A stretch of DNA of 59,852 nt from the NCBI GenBank assembly GCA_902521805.1, contig CABYTL010000006.1, forward strand, positions 1 through 59,852, in the 5' to 3' direction. The stretch comes from an uncultured Pelagibacteraceae bacterium. Lineage in GTDB: Bacteria > Pseudomonadota > Alphaproteobacteria > Pelagibacterales > Pelagibacteraceae. Below the pieces are notes generated by a model. The model did not search any database. It worked only from the letters and a program-made list of their open reading frames with translations, and was not told the DNA's origin. Positions 46,302 to 55,455 of the stretch are shown here, in pieces (the first letter of the stretch is position 1; each line of letters starts with the position of its first letter). A program made the position numbers and the translations under genes.

Positions 46302-47140
46302 TAGTTAGACTTTATAATTTCAATTATTTTATTCAGTTGATCAATTTCTTTATAAGAAAAAGTTATAGTACCTTTGTTTCTCTTATTATTTTTGATAACA
46401 ACATTTAATCCAATTTTATCTGAAATTGAATTTTCAAGATCTTTTATATTAGGGTCTTTTGTTGAAATTTTATGATATTTTTTATTTTTGAAAATTTTAA
46501 CAAAATTTTCAACCTGTCTTACTGAAAGATTTTTTTCAACAATCTTATCTGCAACAAATTTAGCGTTTTCCAAACCAACGAGGATTTTAGCATGTCCCGT
46601 GGTTATTTTTTGTGATTGAATTAATTTAATCACCTCATTAGGCAATGTTAAAAGTCGCAAAGAATTCGTTATATAACTTCTACTTTTACCTATAAACTTA
46701 GCGACCTTTTCTTGATCGTATGAGAAATCATCAATCAATTTTTTATATCCTTGGGCTTCTTCTAAGGGGTTTAAATCATGGCGCTGAACGTTTTCAACAA
46801 TTGCAAATTCTAATGACTTTAGATCATCTACATCAGTAACTACAACTGGCACACTGTGTATTCCAGCCCTTTGCGCTGCAAGCCATCTTCTCTCGCCCGC
46901 TACTATTTCAAATTTTGAATTATCTTCAGTTGAATTTCTAACAATGATCGGCTGTATAATTCCTCTTTCTTTTATAGAATTAGTTAAATCTTCAAGCGCA
47001 GCTTCTTCAAATATCTTCCTAGGTTGATACTTATTAGGAACTAGATCGCTTACGGAAAGTTGATTGGTTTTATCCTCTAACTTAGTTTCTCCTATTAAAG
47101 ATGATAATCCTCTACCTAAGCCTTTTTTAATTTTATCCAT
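46298..47140 (-). CDS. parB: chromosome partitioning protein ParB
   Basis: CTP-dependent sliding clamp that loads at parS. It has 280 residues: N-terminal KGLGRGLSSLIGE (ParA-interacting and basic), CTPase motifs VAGERRWLAAQRAG and ENVQRHDLNPLEEA, a helix-turn-helix (KVAKFIGKSRSYITNSLRLL; recognition helix within GKSRSYITNSLR) and a C-terminal dimer domain. It directly follows parA (1-base overlap). A perfect parS site lies 1.4 kb away inside rsmG. Confidence 0.97.
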   Translation of the reverse strand: MDKIKKGLGRGLSSLIGETKLEDKTNQLSVSDLVPNKYQPRKIFEEAALEDLTNSIKERGIIQPIIVRNSTEDNSKFEIVAGERRWLAAQRAGIHSVPVVVTDVDDLKSLEFAIVENVQRHDLNPLEEAQGYKKLIDDFSYDQEKVAKFIGKSRSYITNSLRLLTLPNEVIKLIQSQKITTGHAKILVGLENAKFVADKIVEKNLSVRQVENFVKIFKNKKYHKISTKDPNIKDLENSISDKIGLNVVIKNNKRNKGTITFSYKEIDQLNKIIEIIKSNY

Positions 47141-47934
47141 TAAGCTGCACTCCCAACTGTAGACTCTTGGTTTATGAATTCATCAGCAAAGTTGAAATAT
47201 GATTTGCTTCCAGGACAAGATTTATCGTAAATTAAAACTGGCATTCCATGAGATGGAGCTTCAGATAACCTGACATTTCTAGGTATTACTGTAGAATAAA
47301 CTTTTTCGCTAAAATAATCTCTAGCTTCTTTTTCAACTTGAGATGAAAGCTTATTTCTTTTGTCATACATCGTTAATAGTATCCCTCTGATTTTTAAATC
47401 TGGATTTAAACTTACTTTTATCCTTTCAATCGTCTTCATTAGTTGGGTTAGGCCCTCAAGAGCAAAAAACTCGGTTTGAAGAGGTACCAATAGTGAATTT
47501 GAGCTAACAAGAGCCATCACTGTCAATAAACTTAGTGATGGTGGGCAGTCAATTAACGCATAATCATAAGATCCTCTGGAATTGTTTAAATATGCGACTA
47601 ATTTCGTCTTTAATATGAAGGCTCTATTGCTATCATCAGCTGTTTCAACCTCCAATCCTGATAAATCTACATTAGAAGTAATGATATCAAGATTTTTAAA
47701 GTGAGTTTTTTTAATCACTTGAGAAATTTCTTTTGTTCCATTCAGAACTCCATAAATTGTATCATTAGAGTTATCCATGTTGGACAATCCAACACCTGTT
47801 GTTGCATTTCCTTGGGGGTCTAGATCAATTATTAAAATTTTTTTATTCATTTGAGACAAACCAGCTGCAAGATTTATTACTGTAGTTGTTTTTCCTACTC
47901 CACCCTTTTGATTTATGACAGAAATAATTTGCAT
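47140..47934 (-). CDS. parA: chromosome partitioning ATPase ParA
   Basis: Deviant Walker ATPase that segregates ParB-parS complexes. It has 264 residues with the deviant Walker A KGGVGKTTTVINLAAGL near the N-terminus, LIIDLDPQGNATTG and DCPPSLSLL. It lies between rsmG and parB with essentially no gaps, the canonical rsmG-parA-parB order next to the origin. Confidence 0.97.
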   Translation of the reverse strand: MQIISVINQKGGVGKTTTVINLAAGLSQMNKKILIIDLDPQGNATTGVGLSNMDNSNDTIYGVLNGTKEISQVIKKTHFKNLDIITSNVDLSGLEVETADDSNRAFILKTKLVAYLNNSRGSYDYALIDCPPSLSLLTVMALVSSNSLLVPLQTEFFALEGLTQLMKTIERIKVSLNPDLKIRGILLTMYDKRNKLSSQVEKEARDYFSEKVYSTVIPRNVRLSEAPSHGMPVLIYDKSCPGSKSYFNFADEFINQESTVGSAA

Positions 47935-48579
47935 TTAATTTTTTTTTTTAATTTTTTTTATATTTATTAAAAACGAATCTTCATTTGTTAAACTTTTTTT
48001 TTCTGTATATTCTAATTTCCAATTTTTTTTAGAATTTTCAAAAACTTTTTTTCCACTCTTCCCCATAAAAAAAATTAAATTTTTATATTTAAAAAAATTT
48101 TCATATACTAAATCTAAAACCACTGGCATTGGTTTAAATGCTCTTGACATAATCGTTCCTGTTTCTAAATTTTTTATTTCAAATATATTTTTTTGAAAAA
48201 CTTTTGTTTTTAATTTTAATTTCTTTGACACTTCCTTCAAAAAATGGCTTTTATGATAGCTTTTTTCATAAAGATGCACATTCATATTATTTTTCATGTT
48301 TTTCAGGATAATTGCCACTATAATCCCAGGCATGCCACCTCCTGATCCTAAATCAGTGGTTGTATTGCTGTTTAAATCAACAAAATCAATGATTTGTGCA
48401 GAATCTATTATGTGACGGTCAATTATAGTCTTTTTTGATGCTGTTTTTTGACTAATTATATTAATTTTTTTATTTTTTTCAAGAATCATGGATATATAGC
48501 TTTCAAAATCTAAAAATGTTTCACGTGAAACATTTAAATCATTGAGTCTTGAATAAGAATTTAAAATTTCATAATCCAT
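47935..48579 (-). CDS. rsmG: 16S rRNA (guanine-527-N7)-methyltransferase RsmG (GidB)
   Basis: SAM-dependent methyltransferase of 214 residues. The SAM motif is TDLGSGGGMPGIIVAI, with IDRHIIDSAQI before it and MSRAFKPM after. Its N-terminal codons for NVSRETFLD contain the perfect parS palindrome. It overlaps the mnmG stop by one base. The C-terminal KKIKKKN tail is encoded by a run of 11 A residues interrupted near the stop. Confidence 0.95.
   Translation of the reverse strand: MDYEILNSYSRLNDLNVSRETFLDFESYISMILEKNKKINIISQKTASKKTIIDRHIIDSAQIIDFVDLNSNTTTDLGSGGGMPGIIVAIILKNMKNNMNVHLYEKSYHKSHFLKEVSKKLKLKTKVFQKNIFEIKNLETGTIMSRAFKPMPVVLDLVYENFFKYKNLIFFMGKSGKKVFENSKKNWKLEYTEKKSLTNEDSFLINIKKIKKKN
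48517..48532. promoter_or_regulatory. parS centromere site
   Basis: TGTTTCACGTGAAACA is an exact 16-base palindrome identical to the conserved bacterial parS consensus bound by ParB. It is embedded in frame in the 5' part of rsmG, where parS is found in other alphaproteobacteria. The parAB genes are adjacent and the probable oriC is about 9 kb away. Confidence 0.93.
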
Positions 48580-50450
48580 TAAGCTATATGCTTAATAGAC
48601 TTTCTTTTAACATGTGACAACAAAATATATACAGCAGCAGGAGTTATTCCATCAATTCTAAGCGCCTGACCCATTGTTTTGGGCTTTATTTGCTTAAATT
48701 TAGCTTTTACCTCATTTGAAAGTCCTGAAAACTGGTCATAATCAATATTATCAGGAATTGATAGATTTTCGTCCCTCTTAAAAGCAAGAATATCTGCTTT
48801 TTGTTTTTTAAGATAACCCCTATAATGAGAGTTAATCTCTATCTGTTCATCAATCTCAGCACCATGATTAAGAATTTCAGGCCAAATTTCCCTAATTTTA
48901 CTCATATTAACATCTTTTTGGGTTAATATTTCTTCAGCTGCTCTAAAAACACCATCTTTAGCAATTTTAATTCCAAATTTTGTAGCTTTAGAGGGAGAAA
49001 TATTTAAATTAGACATCTGCAAGGATATTTTGCTCAGTTTTTGAAATTTATCCTCAAATATCTCTTTTCTGTTATTTAAAATTAAACCAATATTAATTCC
49101 TTTGTGAGTAAGTCTTAAGTCAGCATTATCCGATCTAAGACTTAATCTATATTCAGCTCTAGATGTAAACATTCTATAGGGTTCAGCAACACCCTTAGTT
49201 ACTAAATCATCAATCATTACTCCAATATAAGCATCAGATCTATCAAGGATAAAAGGCTCCATTTCTTTGAGTGAGAGGGCAGCATTAATCCCAGCTATGA
49301 GACCTTGGGCTGCAGCCTCTTCGTATCCTGTGGTTCCATTAATTTGACCTGCAAGGTATAGATTCTTTATTTTCTTAGTCTCCAATGTTAAAAAAAGTTC
49401 TCTAGGGTCTACGAAATCATATTCTATAGCATATCCTGGCCTAATCACTTTAACATTTTCTAAACCATTGATATTGTTGAGTATTTCATGTTGTACAACC
49501 TCAGGTAAGGATGTTGATATGCCATTTGGGTAGATTGTATTATCATTCAGGCCTTCTGGCTCTAAAAATATCTGATGTCTAGTTTTATCGGCAAATTTTA
49601 CTATCTTATCTTCTATTGAGGGACAATATCTTGGACCAACACCTTGAATGCTACCAGAGTACATTGCACTTTTATTTAAATTCTTTTCTATAATCTTATG
49701 AACTTTTTCATTGGTATAGGTCATAGAACACGATACTTGGTTGTTTAGATTTTTTTTTGTTAAAAAAGAAAAAAAATAAGGATCATCATCTGCAAATTGT
49801 TTTTCCAATTTTTCAAAATTAATAGTTTTAGAATCTAACCTTGGTGGTGTCCCAGTTTTAAGTCTACCTATTTTAAAATTATATTTCTCTAACTGTTCAC
49901 TTAAACCAGTACTTGGCTTTTCATTAAATCTACCAGCAGGAGTTCTTTCATCACCAACATGTATCAAGCCGTTTAAAAATGTGCCAGTTGTAAGTATTAA
50001 CTTGTTACAACTTACTTTATTACCCTTTAATGTTAAAAATCCACTTATTGCATTATTATTAAAAATAAACTTAATTACAGGATCAGAATAAATGCTTAAA
50101 TTACAGTAGTTTACAAGTTTTTCTTGCATAAATTTTCGATATAATGATCTGTCGGATTGAGTTCTAGGTCCTCTTACTGCTGGACCTCTACTTCTATTTA
50201 ACAGTCTAAACTGTATTCCAGACTTATCGGCAACCTCACCCATAACCCCATCTAGAGCATCAATTTCTCTTACCAAATGACCTTTACCTAAACCACCAAT
50301 AGCAGGATTACATGACATTTCTCCTATAGTATTTTTATTGTGAGTGAATAGGGCAGTGTTAATTCCAAGTCGAGCTGATGCAGCTGCTGCCTCACATCCT
50401 GCATGACCCCCACCAATTACTACCACATCATATGATAAATCTTGTTTCAT
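48579..50450 (-). CDS. mnmG: tRNA uridine-34 5-carboxymethylaminomethyl modification enzyme MnmG (GidA)
   Basis: FAD-dependent partner of MnmE in wobble uridine modification. It has 623 residues with the FAD motif [13 protein letters not shown] at the N-terminus, [17 protein letters not shown], and the NAD/FAD segment [18 protein letters not shown]. The C-terminal MnmE-binding helical domain has [16 protein letters not shown]. It lies downstream of mnmE with a 116-base spacer holding a probable terminator, and directly upstream of rsmG. Confidence 0.97.
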   Translation of the reverse strand: MKQDLSYDVVVIGGGHAGCEAAAASARLGINTALFTHNKNTIGEMSCNPAIGGLGKGHLVREIDALDGVMGEVADKSGIQFRLLNRSRGPAVRGPRTQSDRSLYRKFMQEKLVNYCNLSIYSDPVIKFIFNNNAISGFLTLKGNKVSCNKLILTTGTFLNGLIHVGDERTPAGRFNEKPSTGLSEQLEKYNFKIGRLKTGTPPRLDSKTINFEKLEKQFADDDPYFFSFLTKKNLNNQVSCSMTYTNEKVHKIIEKNLNKSAMYSGSIQGVGPRYCPSIEDKIVKFADKTRHQIFLEPEGLNDNTIYPNGISTSLPEVVQHEILNNINGLENVKVIRPGYAIEYDFVDPRELFLTLETKKIKNLYLAGQINGTTGYEEAAAQGLIAGINAALSLKEMEPFILDRSDAYIGVMIDDLVTKGVAEPYRMFTSRAEYRLSLRSDNADLRLTHKGINIGLILNNRKEIFEDKFQKLSKISLQMSNLNISPSKATKFGIKIAKDGVFRAAEEILTQKDVNMSKIREIWPEILNHGAEIDEQIEINSHYRGYLKKQKADILAFKRDENLSIPDNIDYDQFSGLSNEVKAKFKQIKPKTMGQALRIDGITPAAVYILLSHVKRKSIKHIA

Positions 50451-50552
50451 GAACTTAATTTATATTCGATTAGAATATTTACAAGATTTCAGTTTTTTTC
50501 CTTAAATAAGCTATATTTATCAACCAAAATCGAAAAAAAAGGCCTAAAAATG

Positions 50553-50566
50553 AAGCAAAATTGCTT
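50553..50566 (-). terminator. weak intrinsic terminator after mnmE
   Basis: Immediately after the mnmE stop, the inverted repeat AAGCAA-(2 bases)-TTGCTT can form a short hairpin. On the minus strand it is followed by CATTTTTAGGCCTTTTTTTT, two T tracts. The stem is short and mostly AT, so efficiency may be partial. It would separate mnmE from the mnmG-rsmG-parAB transcript. Confidence 0.5.
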
Positions 50567-51898
50567 TTATTTCCCAATGCAAAAATCGTTGAAAATACTG
50601 CCTAATATCTCCTCTACATCAACTTTTCCGACAATCATACCCAAATGTCTAGTTGCTAACCTTAAATCTTCAGCTGCTTTATCAAAATCTTTTTTACTAT
50701 TTTTATCCAAAAAGTTTTTCAAATGATCTGCGCACTGAACTAAATGTTGTCTATGTCTTTCTCGAGTAATTAAAATATCTTCCTCAGCTATGAATTTATC
50801 TCTTAAATAGTTTTTAATTTTTTTGATCAACTCATCAATGTTTGAGTTGTCTTTTAATGAAATTAAAACGTGATTAAGTTTAAGAATTTCAGGGTTTAAC
50901 TTATCTTTTAATAAGTCAGATTTATTAACAACAAGAATTGCATCATTTTTTATCAAATCATTCAAAAAACCGCTTAAATCAATACTTTTAGCATCAACTA
51001 CTACTAATTTTAGGTCAGCATTTTCAGCTTTTTTTAGAGATAATCTTATTCCCTTTTTTTCGATTTCATCTTTTGACTCTCTTATACCGGCTGTGTCAGA
51101 AATAATAACAGGATATCCATCTATATTTAGATGGGTTTCAACAACATCTCTCGTTGTGCCAGCTATCTCAGAAACTATAACAACCTCTCTGTTAGATAAA
51201 TTATTTAATAAACTTGATTTACCTGCATTAGTTGGTCCTACGATTGCAATTTTAAAACCTTCACGGATTATCTCTCCAACTTTTTGATCATTTAATATTT
51301 TATTAATCTCATTTAATACATCTGCAGACTCTTGTTTTATTTTTTTTAAATTATCTTCTGGTAAATCTTCATCAGGAAAATCTATTTTAGCCTCAACAAA
51401 TGATAAAATTTTCAATAATTTTTCTCTTAACTCATTAAATTTCTCTGAAGATTTTCCTCTCATGATTTTTACAGCTTGTAACCTTTGAATTTCAGTTTCA
51501 GCAGATATCAGATCTGCTATACTCTCAGCTTTAAGTAAATTTATTTTCCCATTTTGAAAAGCAACCTTTGTAAATTCTCCTGGCTCGGCTAATCTACAAC
51601 TTTTGATTTTTGAAATCTCGTTTTGAACTGCCAAAACTACAGCTTTCCCTCCATGCACATGGATTTCGGCCATATCCTCGCCTGTGTAGCTCTGAGGGCC
51701 TGGAAACCATATTATAATCCCTTCATCAATCAGCTCAGAAGTGTTGATATTGTTTATTTTCCGAAGGGTTGCCATTCTAGGCTTAGGAGCTTCTTTGCCA
51801 GTAAGAGATTTGATAACATTTGACGCTTCAGGTCCTGAAATTCTAACTATAGCTACACCAGAAACTCCCGGTCCACTTGATAAAGCGTAAATTGTCAT
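50567..51898 (-). CDS. mnmE: tRNA modification GTPase MnmE (TrmE)
   Basis: Dimeric GTPase acting with MnmG on wobble uridines. It has 443 residues: an N-terminal tetrahydrofolate-binding domain (IYALSSGPGVSGVAIVRISG), a helical domain, and an inserted G domain with GPTNAGKSSLLN, DTAGI and NKSD. The C-terminal motif FCIGK carries the conserved Cys. In many alphaproteobacteria it neighbours rho directly; here a TPR-sulfotransferase gene lies between. Confidence 0.96.
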   Translation of the reverse strand: MTIYALSSGPGVSGVAIVRISGPEASNVIKSLTGKEAPKPRMATLRKINNINTSELIDEGIIIWFPGPQSYTGEDMAEIHVHGGKAVVLAVQNEISKIKSCRLAEPGEFTKVAFQNGKINLLKAESIADLISAETEIQRLQAVKIMRGKSSEKFNELREKLLKILSFVEAKIDFPDEDLPEDNLKKIKQESADVLNEINKILNDQKVGEIIREGFKIAIVGPTNAGKSSLLNNLSNREVVIVSEIAGTTRDVVETHLNIDGYPVIISDTAGIRESKDEIEKKGIRLSLKKAENADLKLVVVDAKSIDLSGFLNDLIKNDAILVVNKSDLLKDKLNPEILKLNHVLISLKDNSNIDELIKKIKNYLRDKFIAEEDILITRERHRQHLVQCADHLKNFLDKNSKKDFDKAAEDLRLATRHLGMIVGKVDVEEILGSIFNDFCIGK

Positions 51899-51937
51899 GG
51901 CTTTATCATATTAAAATCGTACAAAATTAATATTAAA

Positions 51938-53509
51938 TTATATTAATTTTTTTAACATTTTTTGTAAATGATTTTGATATGGATCAAATGAATTAATAGA
52001 ATCTTTATAAATAGGTTTATTTGCCTGAGATACACTTACTGTTTTAATTGGGGTTTTGCTAAATTTTGTAAAATTATAACATTTTTCACTTATATCTAAA
52101 TTACAAAACTCTAAAAGTTTATCTATTTCACCTTTATCATCTTCTATTAATCTCTCGTAATTTAATTCATAAATATCTTTTGGAATTTTAACTTTCCAAA
52201 AATTCATAAGTTTATGATATTCATTATAATATTCAGCAATTTCCTCCTGATCAAACGACCAATTCATAGTCGATGAAGGAAAATCATTCTTAAAAAGAGA
52301 AACACAATTATCCTTTGGATTTCTTTTACAGAGAATAATAATTGCATTAGGAAAAAAAATTTTTATAAAACCTATCCACTTAAAATTTTGAGGTGTTTTG
52401 TCTGTTATTGTGTTTTCTTTGATATTGTATATTTCAAAAAATTGAAGATATTCTTTTATTATTTTTCCTGATGATAAATTTTGTAAATCAATTATTTTTT
52501 GTTTATCAATTTTGTTGGATCTGAAAAAATTTTTATTTATTATTTTTTCTAGATATAATAATTCACCAGCTCCATAGACTTCTGGATGAGCTGATAAAAT
52601 TTGCTCGATTAAGGTTGTGCCAGATCTAGGCATACCACAAATAAATATAATCTTTTTTGAATTAATTTCTCCTTTTATCTCTTTAAAATCAACGTTTTCA
52701 AAATTTTTCGTTAAACTTTGAAAAATATTTATTTCATCTTTTAAGTTTGAATTGATTAATTTTTTTTTATTATTGTTAGCTATTTTCAATAAATCGAATG
52801 ATTCATCATATTGTTTAAGATCTTCTAGAGATTTGGCTAAAGCAAAAGATAAAATAATTTTATTCTGATCATTCAAATTTCCTTTCGAATTAATCTTTTT
52901 CATATCTTCAATATGAGATAAAGAGTTCATATCATCGCTAGAATATTTTGTAATTTCGCTCAATAATTTGTGCGCTGGTGCAAAATCTTTCTTTATTAAA
53001 AATACTTCATCTAGAATTTTTCTTACTTTTTCTAAATTATTTATACTTTGATACACTCCTGCTAAAGAGAGCATAATGTCTAAGGGTTTGATATTTCTTT
53101 GATTAGAAATTAGTATAGCCTTTTCTAAAAGAGGAATTGCTTCATTATGTTTATTTATTTCAATTTTTAAATTTGCATAGTTATTTAAGGCGTGAACATA
53201 ATTATGGTCGATGTCTAGAATCTTTTTATAAATCTTTTCGGCCTCTAAATAATTTAACAGTCTCTTATGTGTGTTTGCCAAATTATTCATCGCTGCAATA
53301 TTTTTTTCTTCGTATTTAAGTGCAAGGGTAAAAAACTTTAACGCAGATTCATTGTCGTCAAGATATTGACACGTTAGTCCCCTAAAATTTAATAAATATG
53401 AATTATTAGGAAATTTTTTTAATAATTTATCTAAAGTCTCTTTAGCTAGAACAAATTTTTTATTTTGGATAAGATTATGTATTGATCTAATTTTAATCTC
53501 TAAATCCAT
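51938..53509 (-). CDS. TPR-repeat protein with C-terminal sulfotransferase domain
   Basis: A 523-residue protein. The N-terminal half (1-250) contains tandem TPR-like helices (ALKFFTLALKYEEKNIAAM, NNYANLKIEINKHNEA). The C-terminal half is a PAPS-dependent sulfotransferase: 5'-phosphosulfate loop CGMPRSGTTL at 291-300, then DKTPQNFKWIG and the 3'-phosphate region IILCKRNPKDNCVSLF. Similar fusions resemble tyrosyl-protein sulfotransferases, but the acceptor is unknown. No signal peptide is seen. It lies between rho and mnmE, splitting a usually adjacent pair, which suggests insertion. Confidence 0.85.
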   Translation of the reverse strand: MDLEIKIRSIHNLIQNKKFVLAKETLDKLLKKFPNNSYLLNFRGLTCQYLDDNESALKFFTLALKYEEKNIAAMNNLANTHKRLLNYLEAEKIYKKILDIDHNYVHALNNYANLKIEINKHNEAIPLLEKAILISNQRNIKPLDIMLSLAGVYQSINNLEKVRKILDEVFLIKKDFAPAHKLLSEITKYSSDDMNSLSHIEDMKKINSKGNLNDQNKIILSFALAKSLEDLKQYDESFDLLKIANNNKKKLINSNLKDEINIFQSLTKNFENVDFKEIKGEINSKKIIFICGMPRSGTTLIEQILSAHPEVYGAGELLYLEKIINKNFFRSNKIDKQKIIDLQNLSSGKIIKEYLQFFEIYNIKENTITDKTPQNFKWIGFIKIFFPNAIIILCKRNPKDNCVSLFKNDFPSSTMNWSFDQEEIAEYYNEYHKLMNFWKVKIPKDIYELNYERLIEDDKGEIDKLLEFCNLDISEKCYNFTKFSKTPIKTVSVSQANKPIYKDSINSFDPYQNHLQKMLKKLI

Positions 53510-53534
53510 ACATTTTTAATTAGGTGATTTGATT

Positions 53535-54803
53535 TTAAGAAGGTTTATTCATTGAATTAAAAAATTCAGCATTATTTTTTGTATCTTTTAGCTTAGAACT
53601 TATAAATTCAATAGCGTCCATGGTTCCCATCGGGGCTATAATTCTTCTAAGAACGTTCATTTTTTGTAGATCATTTTTATCAAATAATAATTCTTCTCTC
53701 CTTGTTCCAGATTTAGTTATATCTATTGCAGGATAAATTCTTTTATCAGCTATCTTTCTATCTAAAACGGTTTCACTATTACCTGTTCCTTTAAATTCCT
53801 CAAAAATTACCTCGTCCATTCTACTACCAGTATCAATTAGAGCTGTTGAAATAATTGTTAAAGAACCTCCTTCTTCTATGTTTCTTGCAGCACCAAAAAA
53901 TCTTTTTGGTCTTTGTAATGCATTAGCATCAACTCCTCCAGTTAAAACTTTACCTGAACTTGGTATTACAGCATTGTAGGCTCTTCCAAGTCTAGTAATA
54001 GAATCTAAAAGAATGACTACATCTTTTTTATGTTCTGTTAATCTTTTTGCTTTTTCTATGACCATTTCTGCGACAGCAACGTGTCTTTGTGCAGGTTCAT
54101 CAAAAGTTGAGCTTATAACTTCTCCTTTAACTGTCCTTTGCATATCTGTAACCTCTTCTGGTCTCTCATCAATTAAAAGCACAATTAAGTAACATTCGGG
54201 ATAATTTTTAGCTATAGAGTTAGCGATGCTTTGTAAAATCATTGTTTTTCCCGCTTTAGGCGGAGAAATAATAATTGAACGCTGACCCTTTCCTATTGGA
54301 CTAACTAAATCAATTAATCTTGGAGTAAGATCAGGTTTTTTTTCAATTTTTGTAGTTTCAACTTCCATGACTAATTGTTTGTCAGGATATAGAGGAGTTA
54401 GGTTATCAAAGGCAATTTTATGTCTTGATTTATCCGGTTCCTCAAAATTTATTTTGCTAACTTGAAGTAAAGCAAAATATCTTTCACCTTCTTTCGGTGC
54501 TCTAACTGGTCCTTCAACAGTATCACCAGTCCTAAGACCAAATTTTCTTATTTGACTTGGACTTACATAAATATCATCCGGTCCTGGTAAATAGTTAGAT
54601 TCCATTGCTCTCAGAAAACCAAATCCATCTTGCAATAATTGTAAAACTCCCGCTCCAGTAATTTCTTCTTTTTCAGCTACTTTTTTTAAGATAGCGAAAA
54701 GAATTTCCTGTTTTCTTAAAGTGCTCGCATTTTCTATTCCAAGCTCTTCTGCTTGTGTAATAAGCTGTTCAGATGATTTAAGTTTTAGTTCCTGTATATT
54801 CAT
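53535..54803 (-). CDS. rho: transcription termination factor Rho
   Basis: Hexameric RNA helicase/ATPase. It has 422 residues: N-terminal RNA-binding domain with [15 protein letters not shown] and the oligonucleotide-binding fold (about 50-130), Walker [13 protein letters not shown] (about 175-186), [27 protein letters not shown] and the R-loop/Q-loop region near [14 protein letters not shown]. The 125-base upstream spacer contains no recognised gene. Confidence 0.98.
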   Translation of the reverse strand: MNIQELKLKSSEQLITQAEELGIENASTLRKQEILFAILKKVAEKEEITGAGVLQLLQDGFGFLRAMESNYLPGPDDIYVSPSQIRKFGLRTGDTVEGPVRAPKEGERYFALLQVSKINFEEPDKSRHKIAFDNLTPLYPDKQLVMEVETTKIEKKPDLTPRLIDLVSPIGKGQRSIIISPPKAGKTMILQSIANSIAKNYPECYLIVLLIDERPEEVTDMQRTVKGEVISSTFDEPAQRHVAVAEMVIEKAKRLTEHKKDVVILLDSITRLGRAYNAVIPSSGKVLTGGVDANALQRPKRFFGAARNIEEGGSLTIISTALIDTGSRMDEVIFEEFKGTGNSETVLDRKIADKRIYPAIDITKSGTRREELLFDKNDLQKMNVLRRIIAPMGTMDAIEFISSKLKDTKNNAEFFNSMNKPS

Positions 54804-54902
54804 GATTAAAAATTATTAAGGACTTAATAATAAATATAATATATATACTATTACAACTTTTACAAGAGTGTTCCTATGTTTTTAAAACACATTAAAAACA
54901 CC

Positions 54903-54916
54903 AGCCTTTTTAGGCT
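54903..54916 (-). terminator. short hairpin after hemG, possible terminator
   Basis: AGCCT-(4 T)-AGGCT on the plus strand forms a 5-bp stem; read on the minus strand, 12 bases after the hemG stop at 54929, it is followed by GGTGTTTTTAA. It could end the hemE-hemH-hemG transcript ahead of rho. The stem is short and the T tract interrupted. Confidence 0.4.
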
Positions 54917-54928
54917 TTTTAGCGTATT

Positions 54929-55447
54929 TTAAACCAATTCTTTTGCGAACTGATCTACTTTTGACCAATCTGTAAATTCATAAGATTGAGACGTGTCCGT
55001 TGGACCATTTGTTAAAAACATAATTAGTTTAATTACATACTTATCAAAGAAACTATAATTTGGATAATCTACTCTGCCAGCAAACACTCCAATTTTTTTT
55101 GGTCTCCAATTAGAGATTTTTAGAAATTTTTTAATATAAGGATTTGTTTCAGGAGTATTTTTTTCTAATTTTCTAGCGACCACATTTACTGAAAAAAAAA
55201 TACTATTTTTTTGATCTAATACATCTTTGTTTAATTTGATAAATTTATAAAGTTTTTTAGAATGTTTTCCATATCTTATACTAGCTCCTATAATAATTTT
55301 ATTAAAAATTGACAAATCAAGCTTTAATGCATCATCCAAAGACGTAATTTTAGTCTCATTCTTGTTGTCTAAAGAATTTGATATTCGCTTACAAATAGTT
55401 TCTGTATGACCATCTGTACTAGAATAAATTATTAAAGTACTGTGCAT
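54929..55447 (-). CDS. hemG: menaquinone/quinone-dependent protoporphyrinogen IX oxidase HemG
   Basis: Flavodoxin-like enzyme oxidising protoporphyrinogen to protoporphyrin and passing electrons to the quinone pool. It has 172 residues with the FMN phosphate loop STDGHTET, IIGASIRYGKH, SVNVVARKLEKNTPETNPY (the long-chain insert with the VxRK pattern) and a hydrophobic C-terminal segment (KLIMFLTNGPTDTS). The match to gammaproteobacterial HemG is strong along the whole length. It sits between hemH and rho, the place where alphaproteobacteria usually carry hemJ. Confidence 0.92.
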   Translation of the reverse strand: MHSTLIIYSSTDGHTETICKRISNSLDNKNETKITSLDDALKLDLSIFNKIIIGASIRYGKHSKKLYKFIKLNKDVLDQKNSIFFSVNVVARKLEKNTPETNPYIKKFLKISNWRPKKIGVFAGRVDYPNYSFFDKYVIKLIMFLTNGPTDTSQSYEFTDWSKVDQFAKELV

Positions 55448-55455
55448 ATTAAATG

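Noticed and set aside
54876-54932. Plus-strand ATG ORF of 18 residues upstream of rho
   Set aside because: Too short, includes the probable terminator hairpin sequence, and runs opposite to the flanking genes with no partner.
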